A stretch of DNA of 64,000 bases from an uncultured Oscillospiraceae bacterium. GTDB taxonomy: Bacteria > Bacillota_A > Clostridia > Oscillospirales > Oscillospiraceae. This document shows, piece by piece, positions 57,145 through 64,000 of this stretch. Positions within the stretch are counted from its first letter, which is position 1; each line of letters opens with the position of its first letter. The DNA is taken from positions 1 through 64,000 of the forward strand of contig CAJTTS010000002.1 in NCBI GenBank assembly GCA_910579155.1. The letters run 5' to 3'. Made by a program: the position numbers and the translations under genes. Under the pieces are notes generated by a model that was not told the origin of the DNA, did no database searches, and saw only the letters and a program-made list of their open reading frames with translations.

Positions 57145-59622
57145 ATGGCAAAGAAACAGCCTCGCCGGAAGCGCATGGCGCAAAGCCAGCAGACCCCGCC
57201 GGTACAGGATCGGCAGACCCCGCCGGCGCCGCCGGTTCCCACGCCCGTAACGCCCGCGGCCCCGCCGCGCCCCTCTGCGGCTTCCTCCGCCGCGCCGCCG
57301 CTGAAAAAGAACTGGCCCGCCTTGGTTTTGATGGTTGCGCTCTTTCTCCTGATCTGCCTGACCAGCGCTTCTACGATTAAATATATCGCGGTGACCGTAC
57401 TGGTGATCGCAATCGCCGCGATTTTCATCCGCCTCTCCACCCTTCGGGACCGGATGACCCTCCCATTCGCCGCCGTGACCCTGTGGGTGCTCTTGTCGGG
57501 GATCTCCACATTTTACGCCGTCTCCGGCAAGTTTGCGCTCAGCGAGTTTTTGAAGCTCCTGATCGCCTATTGCCTGTTCCTGGCGGGTATCGCCTTCGCG
57601 CGAAAAGGCGCGGATACCGGCCGGACGATTGCCTCCCTCCTGGAGACCTGTTCGGCGCTGGCGGGCCTGTTCAGCATTGACCTGCTGTCCACCCATTTGC
57701 TCAGCACGCCCCTTTTGGGCTTCTTGGGCCTGTTCTCCCCCGATTATGCCAATCTTTCCGGCGTGGAGGCCGGAGTGCGCATGACGTCCATTTTTGCGAA
57801 CCCCAATACTTTTGCCGGATTTATTGGGATTGGCGTACTGCTCTCCCTGGGGCTGGCCAACTCCGCCCAGAGGCAGGGGGAACGCCGCTTCCACCAGGTC
57901 TGCCTGTTTGTGAACGCGCTCTCCTTCGTGCTGGCCTTCAGTATGGGCGCAAGCGGTATGATCTGCCTGGCATTCCTCGTGTTCCTGCTGCTGGAGAGGA
58001 AAGAGCGCCGCACCTCCCTCTTAATCCTCATGGTCGAGACGCTGTTTGTGACGCTGCTGGCCACCATCCCCACCTCCCTTACCGGGTTCGGCGCGTGGAG
58101 CGGTTTTCAACCCGTCCCTTTACTTTGTACCGTGGCGGGCGCGCTGCTCCTGTGCGTACTGGACCAATTTGTGGGGCAAAGGACTGCGGCCGCCTTGGAA
58201 AATCACGGCAAGGCCGCGGCCGTGCTGGTCTGCACAATCGTAGCGGCGCTGGGCCTATACGCGGCCCTGGCCGTCAATGTGACGGGCGGCGTGTCGCTGG
58301 ACGCGGGCGGCTCGCTGCGCCGCGCGGATTATCCCGCGCCCGGCTCCTATACGCTGGAAGTCCAATCCAGCGGCGGCCTTCACGTCAAAATTGAGAGCCA
58401 GAACCAGCGGGACACCATGATGCACACCAGTACCGTGATCTATGAGGGACCCGCCCCGGACGCCGCCTTCACCGTCCCCGACGACAGCCTGGTGGTCTAT
58501 TTCAACTTCTGGACTGAGGCAGAAAACCGCCTGGAGTCGGCAACCTACCGGGGCGCTGCCGGAGAGGGCTCCCTCAAGCTGGGTTATAAACTGTTGCCCA
58601 ACTTTATCTCCAACCGGCTCCAGGGCCTGTTCGCCAACGAGAACGCAATCCAGCGCACCGTCTTCTTCTCGGATGGTATGAAGCTCTTCCGCCGCAGCCC
58701 GGTGTTCGGCCTGGGCATGGGCGCGTTTGAAAATGGGATTTGCAGCGTCCAGTCCTTCTTCTACGAGACAAAATACGCCCACAACCACTATATTCAAGCC
58801 CTTGTGGAGACCGGCGTAGCAGGGCTGCTCCTGTTTCTGGCCGTGCTGGGTCTGTCCGCAGCCGCCGTTTGGAAGAGCCGCCGCAAGGAGGACTCCAGCC
58901 CGCTGACCGCCGCGCTGGGGGCCGCGCTGGTATTTATGGCCGGCCACGCGTCGGTGGAGGTGGTGTTCTCCTCCTGCTATTACCTGCCCATGGCTTTGGG
59001 GGTATTCGCCCTCATCAGCCTGTGCTGCGGCGACGCCCTGCCCCTGCTGCCCGGCCGGGAGGCCGTCCGCAGCGGGATCGCGTTTACCATCGCGGCGCTG
59101 CTGGCAATCTTCACGATTCTGCTGTACCTCAATATGCGGGCGCGCGGCCTGGCCGAGGACGACGCCTCCTCCAACCCCATGGGCGACCTGCAAACCGCCG
59201 CCACGCTGGACCGCTTTGAATGGCCCGACCATATGCTGTCGTATGTGATGTCTTACCGGTATGGCATGGACAAGGTGGAGGACGACGGAATCCGGCAACA
59301 GGCCGAGCAGTATGCCCAGCGCCTGGCGCAGGTGGATTCCAACAGCATACCGATCTATCTGGCGGAATACTATCTCGCCACAAACCGGCCGGAGCAAGCC
59401 TTTGCTATGATTGAAAAATATGTCTCGTATGTCTCGTCCAATCCGGCTACATGGGAAACCGCATTTCACCTTCTCATGGCTTACGCCCAGGACACGCCCG
59501 AATTCCGGGACGGCACGGCCCGCATCTACCAGATGCTCTCTGATTGGAACGCGCAGAACATGGGGACGATTTCCCTGAGCGAGCAGACGACGGCATTTAT
59601 TCAAAGCATACTGCCGCAATAG
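57145..59622 (+). CDS. O-antigen ligase / polymerase-like membrane protein (Wzy/WaaL type)
   Basis: The 825-residue protein has a Lys/Arg- and Pro-rich cytoplasmic N-terminus (about 1-65) and about a dozen membrane helices. A large extracytoplasmic domain interrupts them (about residues 385-500). The family signature HNHYIQALVETGVAGLLLFL follows GLGMGAFENG. A soluble C-terminal part (about 690-825) looks helical and repeat-like. Members polymerise or ligate lipid-linked glycans outside the membrane. It follows the sugar phosphotransferase by 16 bases with a TGGAGGT ribosome site, so the two form an operon. Confidence 0.82.
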   Translation: MAKKQPRRKRMAQSQQTPPVQDRQTPPAPPVPTPVTPAAPPRPSAASSAAPPLKKNWPALVLMVALFLLICLTSASTIKYIAVTVLVIAIAAIFIRLSTLRDRMTLPFAAVTLWVLLSGISTFYAVSGKFALSEFLKLLIAYCLFLAGIAFARKGADTGRTIASLLETCSALAGLFSIDLLSTHLLSTPLLGFLGLFSPDYANLSGVEAGVRMTSIFANPNTFAGFIGIGVLLSLGLANSAQRQGERRFHQVCLFVNALSFVLAFSMGASGMICLAFLVFLLLERKERRTSLLILMVETLFVTLLATIPTSLTGFGAWSGFQPVPLLCTVAGALLLCVLDQFVGQRTAAALENHGKAAAVLVCTIVAALGLYAALAVNVTGGVSLDAGGSLRRADYPAPGSYTLEVQSSGGLHVKIESQNQRDTMMHTSTVIYEGPAPDAAFTVPDDSLVVYFNFWTEAENRLESATYRGAAGEGSLKLGYKLLPNFISNRLQGLFANENAIQRTVFFSDGMKLFRRSPVFGLGMGAFENGICSVQSFFYETKYAHNHYIQALVETGVAGLLLFLAVLGLSAAAVWKSRRKEDSSPLTAALGAALVFMAGHASVEVVFSSCYYLPMALGVFALISLCCGDALPLLPGREAVRSGIAFTIAALLAIFTILLYLNMRARGLAEDDASSNPMGDLQTAATLDRFEWPDHMLSYVMSYRYGMDKVEDDGIRQQAEQYAQRLAQVDSNSIPIYLAEYYLATNRPEQAFAMIEKYVSYVSSNPATWETAFHLLMAYAQDTPEFRDGTARIYQMLSDWNAQNMGTISLSEQTTAFIQSILPQ

Positions 59623-59638
59623 CCGGGACACAGAATAA

Positions 59639-59670
59639 ACAAGCCGCTCAGGATAACCTGAGCGGCTTGT
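59639..59670. terminator. Terminator between the ligase-like gene and the enoyl-CoA hydratase gene
   Basis: A 14-bp stem (59639-59652 with 59657-59670, loop ATAA) is followed by TTTTTC on the plus strand, 17 bases after the stop. The genes converge, so it may serve both. Confidence 0.88.
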
Positions 59671-59679
59671 TTTTCGTCC

Positions 59680-60492
59680 CTACCTGCCGGCAAACACCGG
59701 CTTGCGCTTTTCCAGGAAGGCATCCACCGCTTCGCCGTGGTCCCGGGTCCGGGTCAGGCGGTTGGCCGCCTCCACCTCCTGGGCCATACCCGTGTACAGC
59801 CCCGGATACATGGTGCGGTTGATCCCCGCCTTGATCTCCGCGTAGGTGAGGGCCGGACCAGCGGCCAGTTTACGGGCCAGCTTGTCCACCTGGCCGGGCA
59901 GCTCCTCCCGGCTCCAGGCGGAGGTGATGAGCCCCCACTGCGCCGCCTCCCTGCCGGTGAACCGCCGTCCGGTCATAAACAGGTCGGTGGCCCGGGCCGG
60001 ACCCAGACGCGGGGGCGCCATCACCGAGGCCCCCATATCCGGGGCCAGGGCCACGCCGGAAAAGGCGAACACCATTTTGGCGTCCTCCTCCGCCAGGGCA
60101 AAGTCGCAGGCCAGGGCCAGGCTCATGCCGCCCCCCGCCGCCGCCCCCTCGATCCAGGCGATTACCGGCTTGGAGAGGTTCCGGATGGCCAGCACCACCT
60201 GGTTCAGCGTCCACATATTGTCCCGGGTGTCCGTCTCCGGCTCCCGGCCCGCCCGGTAGGCCTCCACCCGCTTCTTCATGGAGGTGACGTCTCCCCCGGC
60301 GCAGAATTTACCCTGCGCCCCCCGGAGGACCACCGCCCTCACCGCCGGGTCCCGGCCCGCCTGCTCCAGGGCGGCGGTGAGCGCCTTGGCCATGGGGATG
60401 GACAGGGCGTTCAGCTTTGCCGGGTCGTTGAGCAGCAGGGTGGCCACACCCTCCTCCACCGCGACTTCCACCAGTTGAGTGCTCTTCTCCAT
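59680..60492 (-). CDS. Enoyl-CoA hydratase/isomerase family protein
   Basis: The 270-residue crotonase-fold protein has the oxyanion-hole segments GKFCAGGDVTSM and IEGAAAGGGMSLALACDFAL. Where classical hydratases carry two Glu residues, this one reads FSGVALAPDMGASVMAPPRL with Asp in PDMG. That pattern is more like PaaG-type isomerases and related members than crotonase. Substrate unknown, but the divergent acyl-CoA dehydrogenase operon suggests acyl-CoA metabolism. The leader contains a short palindrome (60512-60526). A -10-like TATAGT lies upstream without a well-spaced -35. Confidence 0.85.
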   Translation of the reverse strand: MEKSTQLVEVAVEEGVATLLLNDPAKLNALSIPMAKALTAALEQAGRDPAVRAVVLRGAQGKFCAGGDVTSMKKRVEAYRAGREPETDTRDNMWTLNQVVLAIRNLSKPVIAWIEGAAAGGGMSLALACDFALAEEDAKMVFAFSGVALAPDMGASVMAPPRLGPARATDLFMTGRRFTGREAAQWGLITSAWSREELPGQVDKLARKLAAGPALTYAEIKAGINRTMYPGLYTGMAQEVEAANRLTRTRDHGEAVDAFLEKRKPVFAGR

Positions 60493-60643
60493 AACCGATC
60501 ACATTCCTTTCTGCCGCCCGGCGGCATTTTTTATTGTTATTATTTACTATAGCGGGCGGCGGCTGATTTTTCACTGTCAAATCCTACAAAAATCAGGGGG
60601 GTATCTCTGTTGTCACGGCGTTCGCTTTTTGTAGCAACTGACA

Positions 60644-60672
60644 TTGCAAGAACGGGCGCACCGCTTTACAAT
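60644..60672 (+). promoter_or_regulatory. Promoter of the flavin oxidoreductase-acyl-CoA dehydrogenase operon
   Basis: TTGCAA (60644-60649) and TACAAT (60667-60672) are 17 bases apart and about 58 bases before the first ATG. Confidence 0.7.
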
Positions 60673-60730
60673 AAAGTCAGGCTGAATAAATATAGCCCTT
60701 TGGGTATCAAGAAATCAGGAGGTAATTGAC

Positions 60731-61702
60731 ATGATCCAGACAAAAATGACCCAGCTCCTCGGCATCCAGCACCCCATTATGCAGGGCGGCATGCAGCACC
60801 TGGGCACCCCGGAGCTGGCTGCGGCCGTGTCCAACGCCGGCGGACTGGGCACCATCAACGTGACGATCTACCCCGAGTTTGAGGATTTCCGCGCCGCGGT
60901 GCAGAAGATGAAATCCCTCACCGACAAGCCCTTCGCGGTCAACGTGTCCATTCCCCCCGATGTAAACCCCGGCGACAAGACCGGCGAATACCTGAAGATC
61001 TGCTCCGAGGAAGGCGTAAAGATCATCGAGTTGGCCGGCGGCAACCCCGCCCCCTTCGCCCCCGTCATCAAGGGCTACGGCATGACCCTGATCGTCAAGA
61101 TGGCCGCGCTGAAGCACGCCAAGAAGGCCCAGTCCGTGGGCGCCGACATGGTCACCATCGTGGGCTATGAGGTGGCCGGACACCCCGGCATGGGCGAGCT
61201 GAGCAGTTTCGTGCTGGCCGACAAGGTCTCCCACGAGTTGGACATCCCCGTGATGCTGGGCGGCGGCGTGGCCGACGGCTACGGCCTGGCCGGCGCCCTG
61301 AGCCTGGGCTGCGCCGGCGTGGTCATGGGCACCCGCTTTGTGGCCAGCACCGAGGCCGTCATCAGTGACGCCCACAAGCAGTGGATCGTGGACCACCAGG
61401 AGGGAGACACCACCACCTGCCAGCGCTCCATCCGCAACATGGTCCGCGTGGCCAACACCGCCAGCGCCCAGGCCTGCCTGGAGATGGAGAAGAAGGGCGC
61501 CACCCTCCAGGAGCTGATGGCCGTCATCTCCGGCCGGAACAGCAAGGACGCCTACCAGTCCGGCGAGGTGGAAAAGGGCCTGTTCCCCGTGGGCCAGACC
61601 ATCGGCCTGATCCAAGACGTGAAGCCCTGCAAGGAGATCATCGACGAGGTCATGGCCCAGGCCGAGGCGCAGATCGCCCGGGTCAACGCCATGCTGAAAT
61701 AA
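60731..61702 (+). CDS. NAD(P)H-dependent flavin oxidoreductase (nitronate monooxygenase / FabK-like)
   Basis: The 323-residue TIM-barrel FMN protein has the family start LLGIQHPIMQGGMQHLGTPE and LAAAVSNAGGLGTI. The FMN phosphate site is MLGGGVADGYGLAGALSLG and CAGVVMGTRFVAS. The family covers nitronate monooxygenase and the enoyl reductase FabK. The context with an acyl-CoA dehydrogenase and a CoA-transferase suggests an acyl-CoA or 2-enoate substrate here, though this is inference. AGGAGG lies just before the ATG. The next gene starts 13 bases after its stop. Confidence 0.85.
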   Translation: MIQTKMTQLLGIQHPIMQGGMQHLGTPELAAAVSNAGGLGTINVTIYPEFEDFRAAVQKMKSLTDKPFAVNVSIPPDVNPGDKTGEYLKICSEEGVKIIELAGGNPAPFAPVIKGYGMTLIVKMAALKHAKKAQSVGADMVTIVGYEVAGHPGMGELSSFVLADKVSHELDIPVMLGGGVADGYGLAGALSLGCAGVVMGTRFVASTEAVISDAHKQWIVDHQEGDTTTCQRSIRNMVRVANTASAQACLEMEKKGATLQELMAVISGRNSKDAYQSGEVEKGLFPVGQTIGLIQDVKPCKEIIDEVMAQAEAQIARVNAMLK

Positions 61703-61715
61703 GGAGGAACTCACA

Positions 61716-62867
61716 ATGCACGGACTGATTCACCCCGACGACCAGCAACGCGAGCTGGTGGAAATGGTACGCAATTTCATGAACAAGGAGATCAAGCCTC
61801 ACGTGCGGGAATTCGAGGAGGCCGGCGGCTATCCCGACCACCTGGTACAGATGGGCAAGGACATGGGCCTGACCGTTATGCAGGTGCCCGAGCAGTACGG
61901 CGGCCTGGGGCTGAGTACCACCACCACCGCTATGATGCTGGAAGAGGGCTCCAAGGTGGAGAGCACCTACATCTCCATGTTCAACATCACCAATATGGGC
62001 GCCAAAATCGTCATGTTCGCCGGCAACGAGGAGCAAAAGCAGCGCTATGCCGACATCCTGGCCGACGGCGGTATGTCCTCCTTCTGCCTCACCGAGCCGG
62101 GCGCAGGCTCCGACGCCGCCTCCGTGCGCACCACCGCCACCCGCAAGGGCGACAAGTACATTATCAACGGCAACAAGATGTTTATCACCAACGCCACCAT
62201 CGCCGACGTATTCCTGGTGGTAGCTTCCACCGACCTGAACAAGGGGTATAAGGGCCTGGCCACCTTCATTGTAGAGCGCAACCGCCCCGGCGTTACCGTG
62301 GGCAAGAAGGAGGACAAGCTGGGTATGCGGCTGTCCGTCACCGCCGAGGTGGCCTTCCAGGACGTGGAAATCCCCGCGGAGAACCTGGTGGGCACCGAGG
62401 AAACCGGCTTCGCCAACGCCATGAAGGTACTGGAGCTGTCCCGTCCGTTGGTGGCCGCCTCCTCCGTGGGCTCCTCCCAGCAGGCCATCGACATCGCCGT
62501 GAAGTACGCCCAGGAGCGGGTCCAGTTCGGCCAGCCCATCTGGAAGTTCCAGGCCGTCCAGATGATGCTGGCGGACATGCAGATGCGCACCAGCGCCGCC
62601 CGCGCCCTGGTCTACAACGCCTGCGCCCTCATCGACGCGGGGCTGCCCTGCTCCAAGGAGGCCGCCATGGCCAAGTGCTACGCCGCCGACGCCTACCAGA
62701 AGAACGCCACCGACGCGGTGCAGATTCTGGGCGGCTACGGCGTGATGAAGGAGTACATGGCCGAGAAGCTGTACCGGGACTCCAAGGTCACCCAGATCGT
62801 GGAGGGCACCAACCAGATCCAGCGCATGGTCATCGCCAAGCAGATGATTAAGGAGAACAAAATTTAA
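61716..62867 (+). CDS. Acyl-CoA dehydrogenase
   Basis: The 383-residue FAD enzyme of the short-chain/butyryl type has FCLTEPGAGSDAASVRTTAT (FAD and substrate loop) and GNKMFITNATIADVFLVVAS. It also has ERVQFGQPIWKFQAVQMMLA and the C-terminal VEGTNQIQRMVIAKQMI, whose Glu is the position of the catalytic base. It oxidises or, with electron-transferring flavoprotein, reduces acyl/enoyl-CoA. No etfAB is in the window; the operon continues beyond the edge. An AAGGAGG site precedes the ATG. Confidence 0.94.
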   Translation: MHGLIHPDDQQRELVEMVRNFMNKEIKPHVREFEEAGGYPDHLVQMGKDMGLTVMQVPEQYGGLGLSTTTTAMMLEEGSKVESTYISMFNITNMGAKIVMFAGNEEQKQRYADILADGGMSSFCLTEPGAGSDAASVRTTATRKGDKYIINGNKMFITNATIADVFLVVASTDLNKGYKGLATFIVERNRPGVTVGKKEDKLGMRLSVTAEVAFQDVEIPAENLVGTEETGFANAMKVLELSRPLVAASSVGSSQQAIDIAVKYAQERVQFGQPIWKFQAVQMMLADMQMRTSAARALVYNACALIDAGLPCSKEAAMAKCYAADAYQKNATDAVQILGGYGVMKEYMAEKLYRDSKVTQIVEGTNQIQRMVIAKQMIKENKI

Positions 62868-62900
62868 CTTCACCCATAATCGTGAAAGGAGCAGACTGCC

Positions 62901-64000
62901 ATGAGAGCTTTGGAAGGAATCCGCGTAGTCGAGCTGGCCACTTACGTGGCGGCGCCCAGCGGCGGGCGCGTGCTGGCCGACTGGGGCGCGGAGGTCATCA
63001 AGGTGGAGAGTCCCAAGATGGACATCTGGCGCAACTACGGCAAGACCTTCGCCGGTCCCGCCAACAACGACGAAAACCCCGTCTTTGACGTGCCCAACGC
63101 CAACAAGAAGAACCTGTGCATGGACCTGAAGAACCCGGAGGCCATGAAGGCGTTCCACAAGCTGCTGGCCACCGCCGACGTGTTCATCACCAATAACAGG
63201 CCCAAGCCCCTCAAGCGCATGGGCCTGGACTATGAGAGCTTGAAGGCCAAATACCCCCGGCTGGTCTGCGGCTATGTCACCGGCTACGGCGAGGAGGGCC
63301 CCGACGCCGACGCCCCCGGCTTTGACACCGTGGCCTACTGGGCCAAGAGCGGCTTTATGGCCGATATGCGCATCGACGGTCCCGGCTCTTACCCCATCTA
63401 CGCCCCCGGCGGCGTTGGCGACAACAGTTGCGGCACCATGATGGCCGGCGGCATTGCCGCCGCCCTCTTCGCCCGGGAGAAAACCGGCCGGGGCGACAAG
63501 GTGTCCGTCTCCCTGTTCGGCCTGGCCACCTGGGTCATGAGCCTGATGAACACCACCGTACAGCCCCCCTTCAGCTACAAGTACCCCAAGACCCGCTTCG
63601 AGGGCCGCCCCATCACCATCCCCTATGAGTGCGCCGACGGGGAGTGGATCATGATTAACATCATGGAGTGGGAGCGCTACCGGGACGCCTTCTTCGCCGC
63701 GTTGGACATTCCCGAGGTGGGCGACGATCCCCGCTTCCACACCGCCGCCGAGCTGGGCAAGCTGGAGAACCGGGAGCCCCTGGTGAAAATCCTGGAGGAG
63801 GCCTTCCACAAGTTCCCCTCCGACGTCATCGACCAGCGGCTCACCAAGGCCGACGTGGTCCACAGCAAGCTGGCCCACTTCCGGGACGCGGTGGTCAGCG
63901 AGCAGGCCAAGGCCAACCACTACGTGGAACACATCACCTGCCCCAGCGGCCAGGACTACTGGCTGGCCAGGCCCTGCGTCCAGTTGGAGGAGGCGGGCCT
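62901..64000 (+). CDS. Class III (CaiB/BaiF) CoA-transferase, 5' part
   Basis: The frame runs from ATG 62901 to the window edge without a stop, giving the first 366 residues of a protein usually about 400 long. LEGIRVVELATYVAAPSGGR and VLADWGAEVIKVESP form the CoA-binding N-terminus, and PGFDTVAYWAKSGFM holds the likely catalytic Asp. The C-terminal half, with YECADGEWIMINIMEWERY, follows the family. The closest look-alikes I know are 2-hydroxyacid CoA-transferases of reductive amino-acid fermentation (FldA/HadA type), but bile-acid and carnitine types share the fold. It is third in the flavin oxidoreductase-dehydrogenase operon, 33 bases after the dehydrogenase. Confidence 0.88.
   Translation, partial: MRALEGIRVVELATYVAAPSGGRVLADWGAEVIKVESPKMDIWRNYGKTFAGPANNDENPVFDVPNANKKNLCMDLKNPEAMKAFHKLLATADVFITNNRPKPLKRMGLDYESLKAKYPRLVCGYVTGYGEEGPDADAPGFDTVAYWAKSGFMADMRIDGPGSYPIYAPGGVGDNSCGTMMAGGIAAALFAREKTGRGDKVSVSLFGLATWVMSLMNTTVQPPFSYKYPKTRFEGRPITIPYECADGEWIMINIMEWERYRDAFFAALDIPEVGDDPRFHTAAELGKLENREPLVKILEEAFHKFPSDVIDQRLTKADVVHSKLAHFRDAVVSEQAKANHYVEHITCPSGQDYWLARPCVQLEEAG

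Noticed and set aside
61683..63932. A 749-codon minus-strand frame across the acyl-CoA dehydrogenase and CoA-transferase genes
   Set aside because: It is antisense to two strongly supported genes and has the biased composition of a shadow frame.
1..64000. CRISPR arrays, tRNA or rRNA genes, transposases, integrases and prophage genes
   Set aside because: No regular direct repeats with spacers, no tRNA-like cloverleaf with CCA or TTCRA box, and no recombinase motifs were noticed by eye in either strand.

Overview
The window looks like a chromosomal segment of a high-GC, anaerobic, spore-forming member of the Clostridia, most like the Oscillospiraceae (Flavonifractor / Oscillibacter / Lawsonibacter type). 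The support is a T-box-controlled pheST operon, a spoVT gene with a sigma-G-like promoter, a SpoIIQ-like peptidase, a Firmicutes-style alr-mazF block, formate-tetrahydrofolate ligase, and an acyl-CoA dehydrogenase / CoA-transferase operon. The species is an inference. I found no rRNA, tRNA, CRISPR array, transposase or prophage.

Layout. 1-4.2 kb: 3' end of a nucleoside kinase, a membrane-anchored XRE regulator with an apparent nonsense mutation near its end, gltX with its own consensus promoter, a small structured leader region with an 8-codon ORF, and a secreted protein. 4.2-8.3 kb: a palindrome-rich gap, then nnr, a YdcC-like lipoprotein, alr and mazF on the minus strand. 8.3-12.7 kb: T-box leader, a GNAT relic, pheS, and pheT with a duplicated OB-type domain. 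12.9-21.9 kb: fhs with DnaA-box-like sites upstream, tsaD, three GNAT genes including rimI, a nucleoside phosphorylase, a membrane protein and polA. 22.1-24.7 kb: a membrane protein and a decaying LuxC / adenylate-ligase locus with a sigma-54 activator fragment. 24.7-30 kb: ftsE-ftsX, two EnvC-like M23 peptidases and a CtpA-type protease. 30-43.6 kb: a CdaR/PucR regulator, rsuA, a DUF4830-like protein, nagB-nagA, recG with a translational-GTPase/NYN-nuclease fusion, a SpoIIQ-like peptidase, ferritin, a GH2 glycosidase and spoVT. 43.8-59.6 kb: a cell-surface polysaccharide locus. 59.7-64 kb: enoyl-CoA hydratase/isomerase, a flavin oxidoreductase, acyl-CoA dehydrogenase and the 5' part of a class III CoA-transferase.

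How genes work together. The polysaccharide locus has a minus-strand operon read from a promoter near 54.15 kb. It makes dTDP-rhamnose precursors (rfbA, rfbC, rfbD; rfbB is not in the window), a GT2 transferase, a radical SAM protein, a Wzm/Wzt exporter, a methyltransferase-coiled-coil gene, an RgpF-like protein and a second methyltransferase. Divergent genes add a GT4 transferase, a lipid-carrier sugar phosphotransferase and an O-antigen-ligase/polymerase-like membrane protein. FtsEX with EnvC-like partners is a cell-wall hydrolase control unit. The recG partner gene joins an EF-G/Tet-type ribosome-binding GTPase to a YacP/Rae1-like nuclease and is, to my eye, the most interesting protein here.

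The strongest second-look items are that fusion, the methyltransferase-coiled-coil gene interrupted at an 8-nt homopolymer, the duplicated PheT domain, the 8-codon leader upstream of gltX, the DnaA-box-like array upstream of fhs, and three gene relics (a GNAT fragment, a sigma-54 activator fragment and an internally deleted adenylate ligase).
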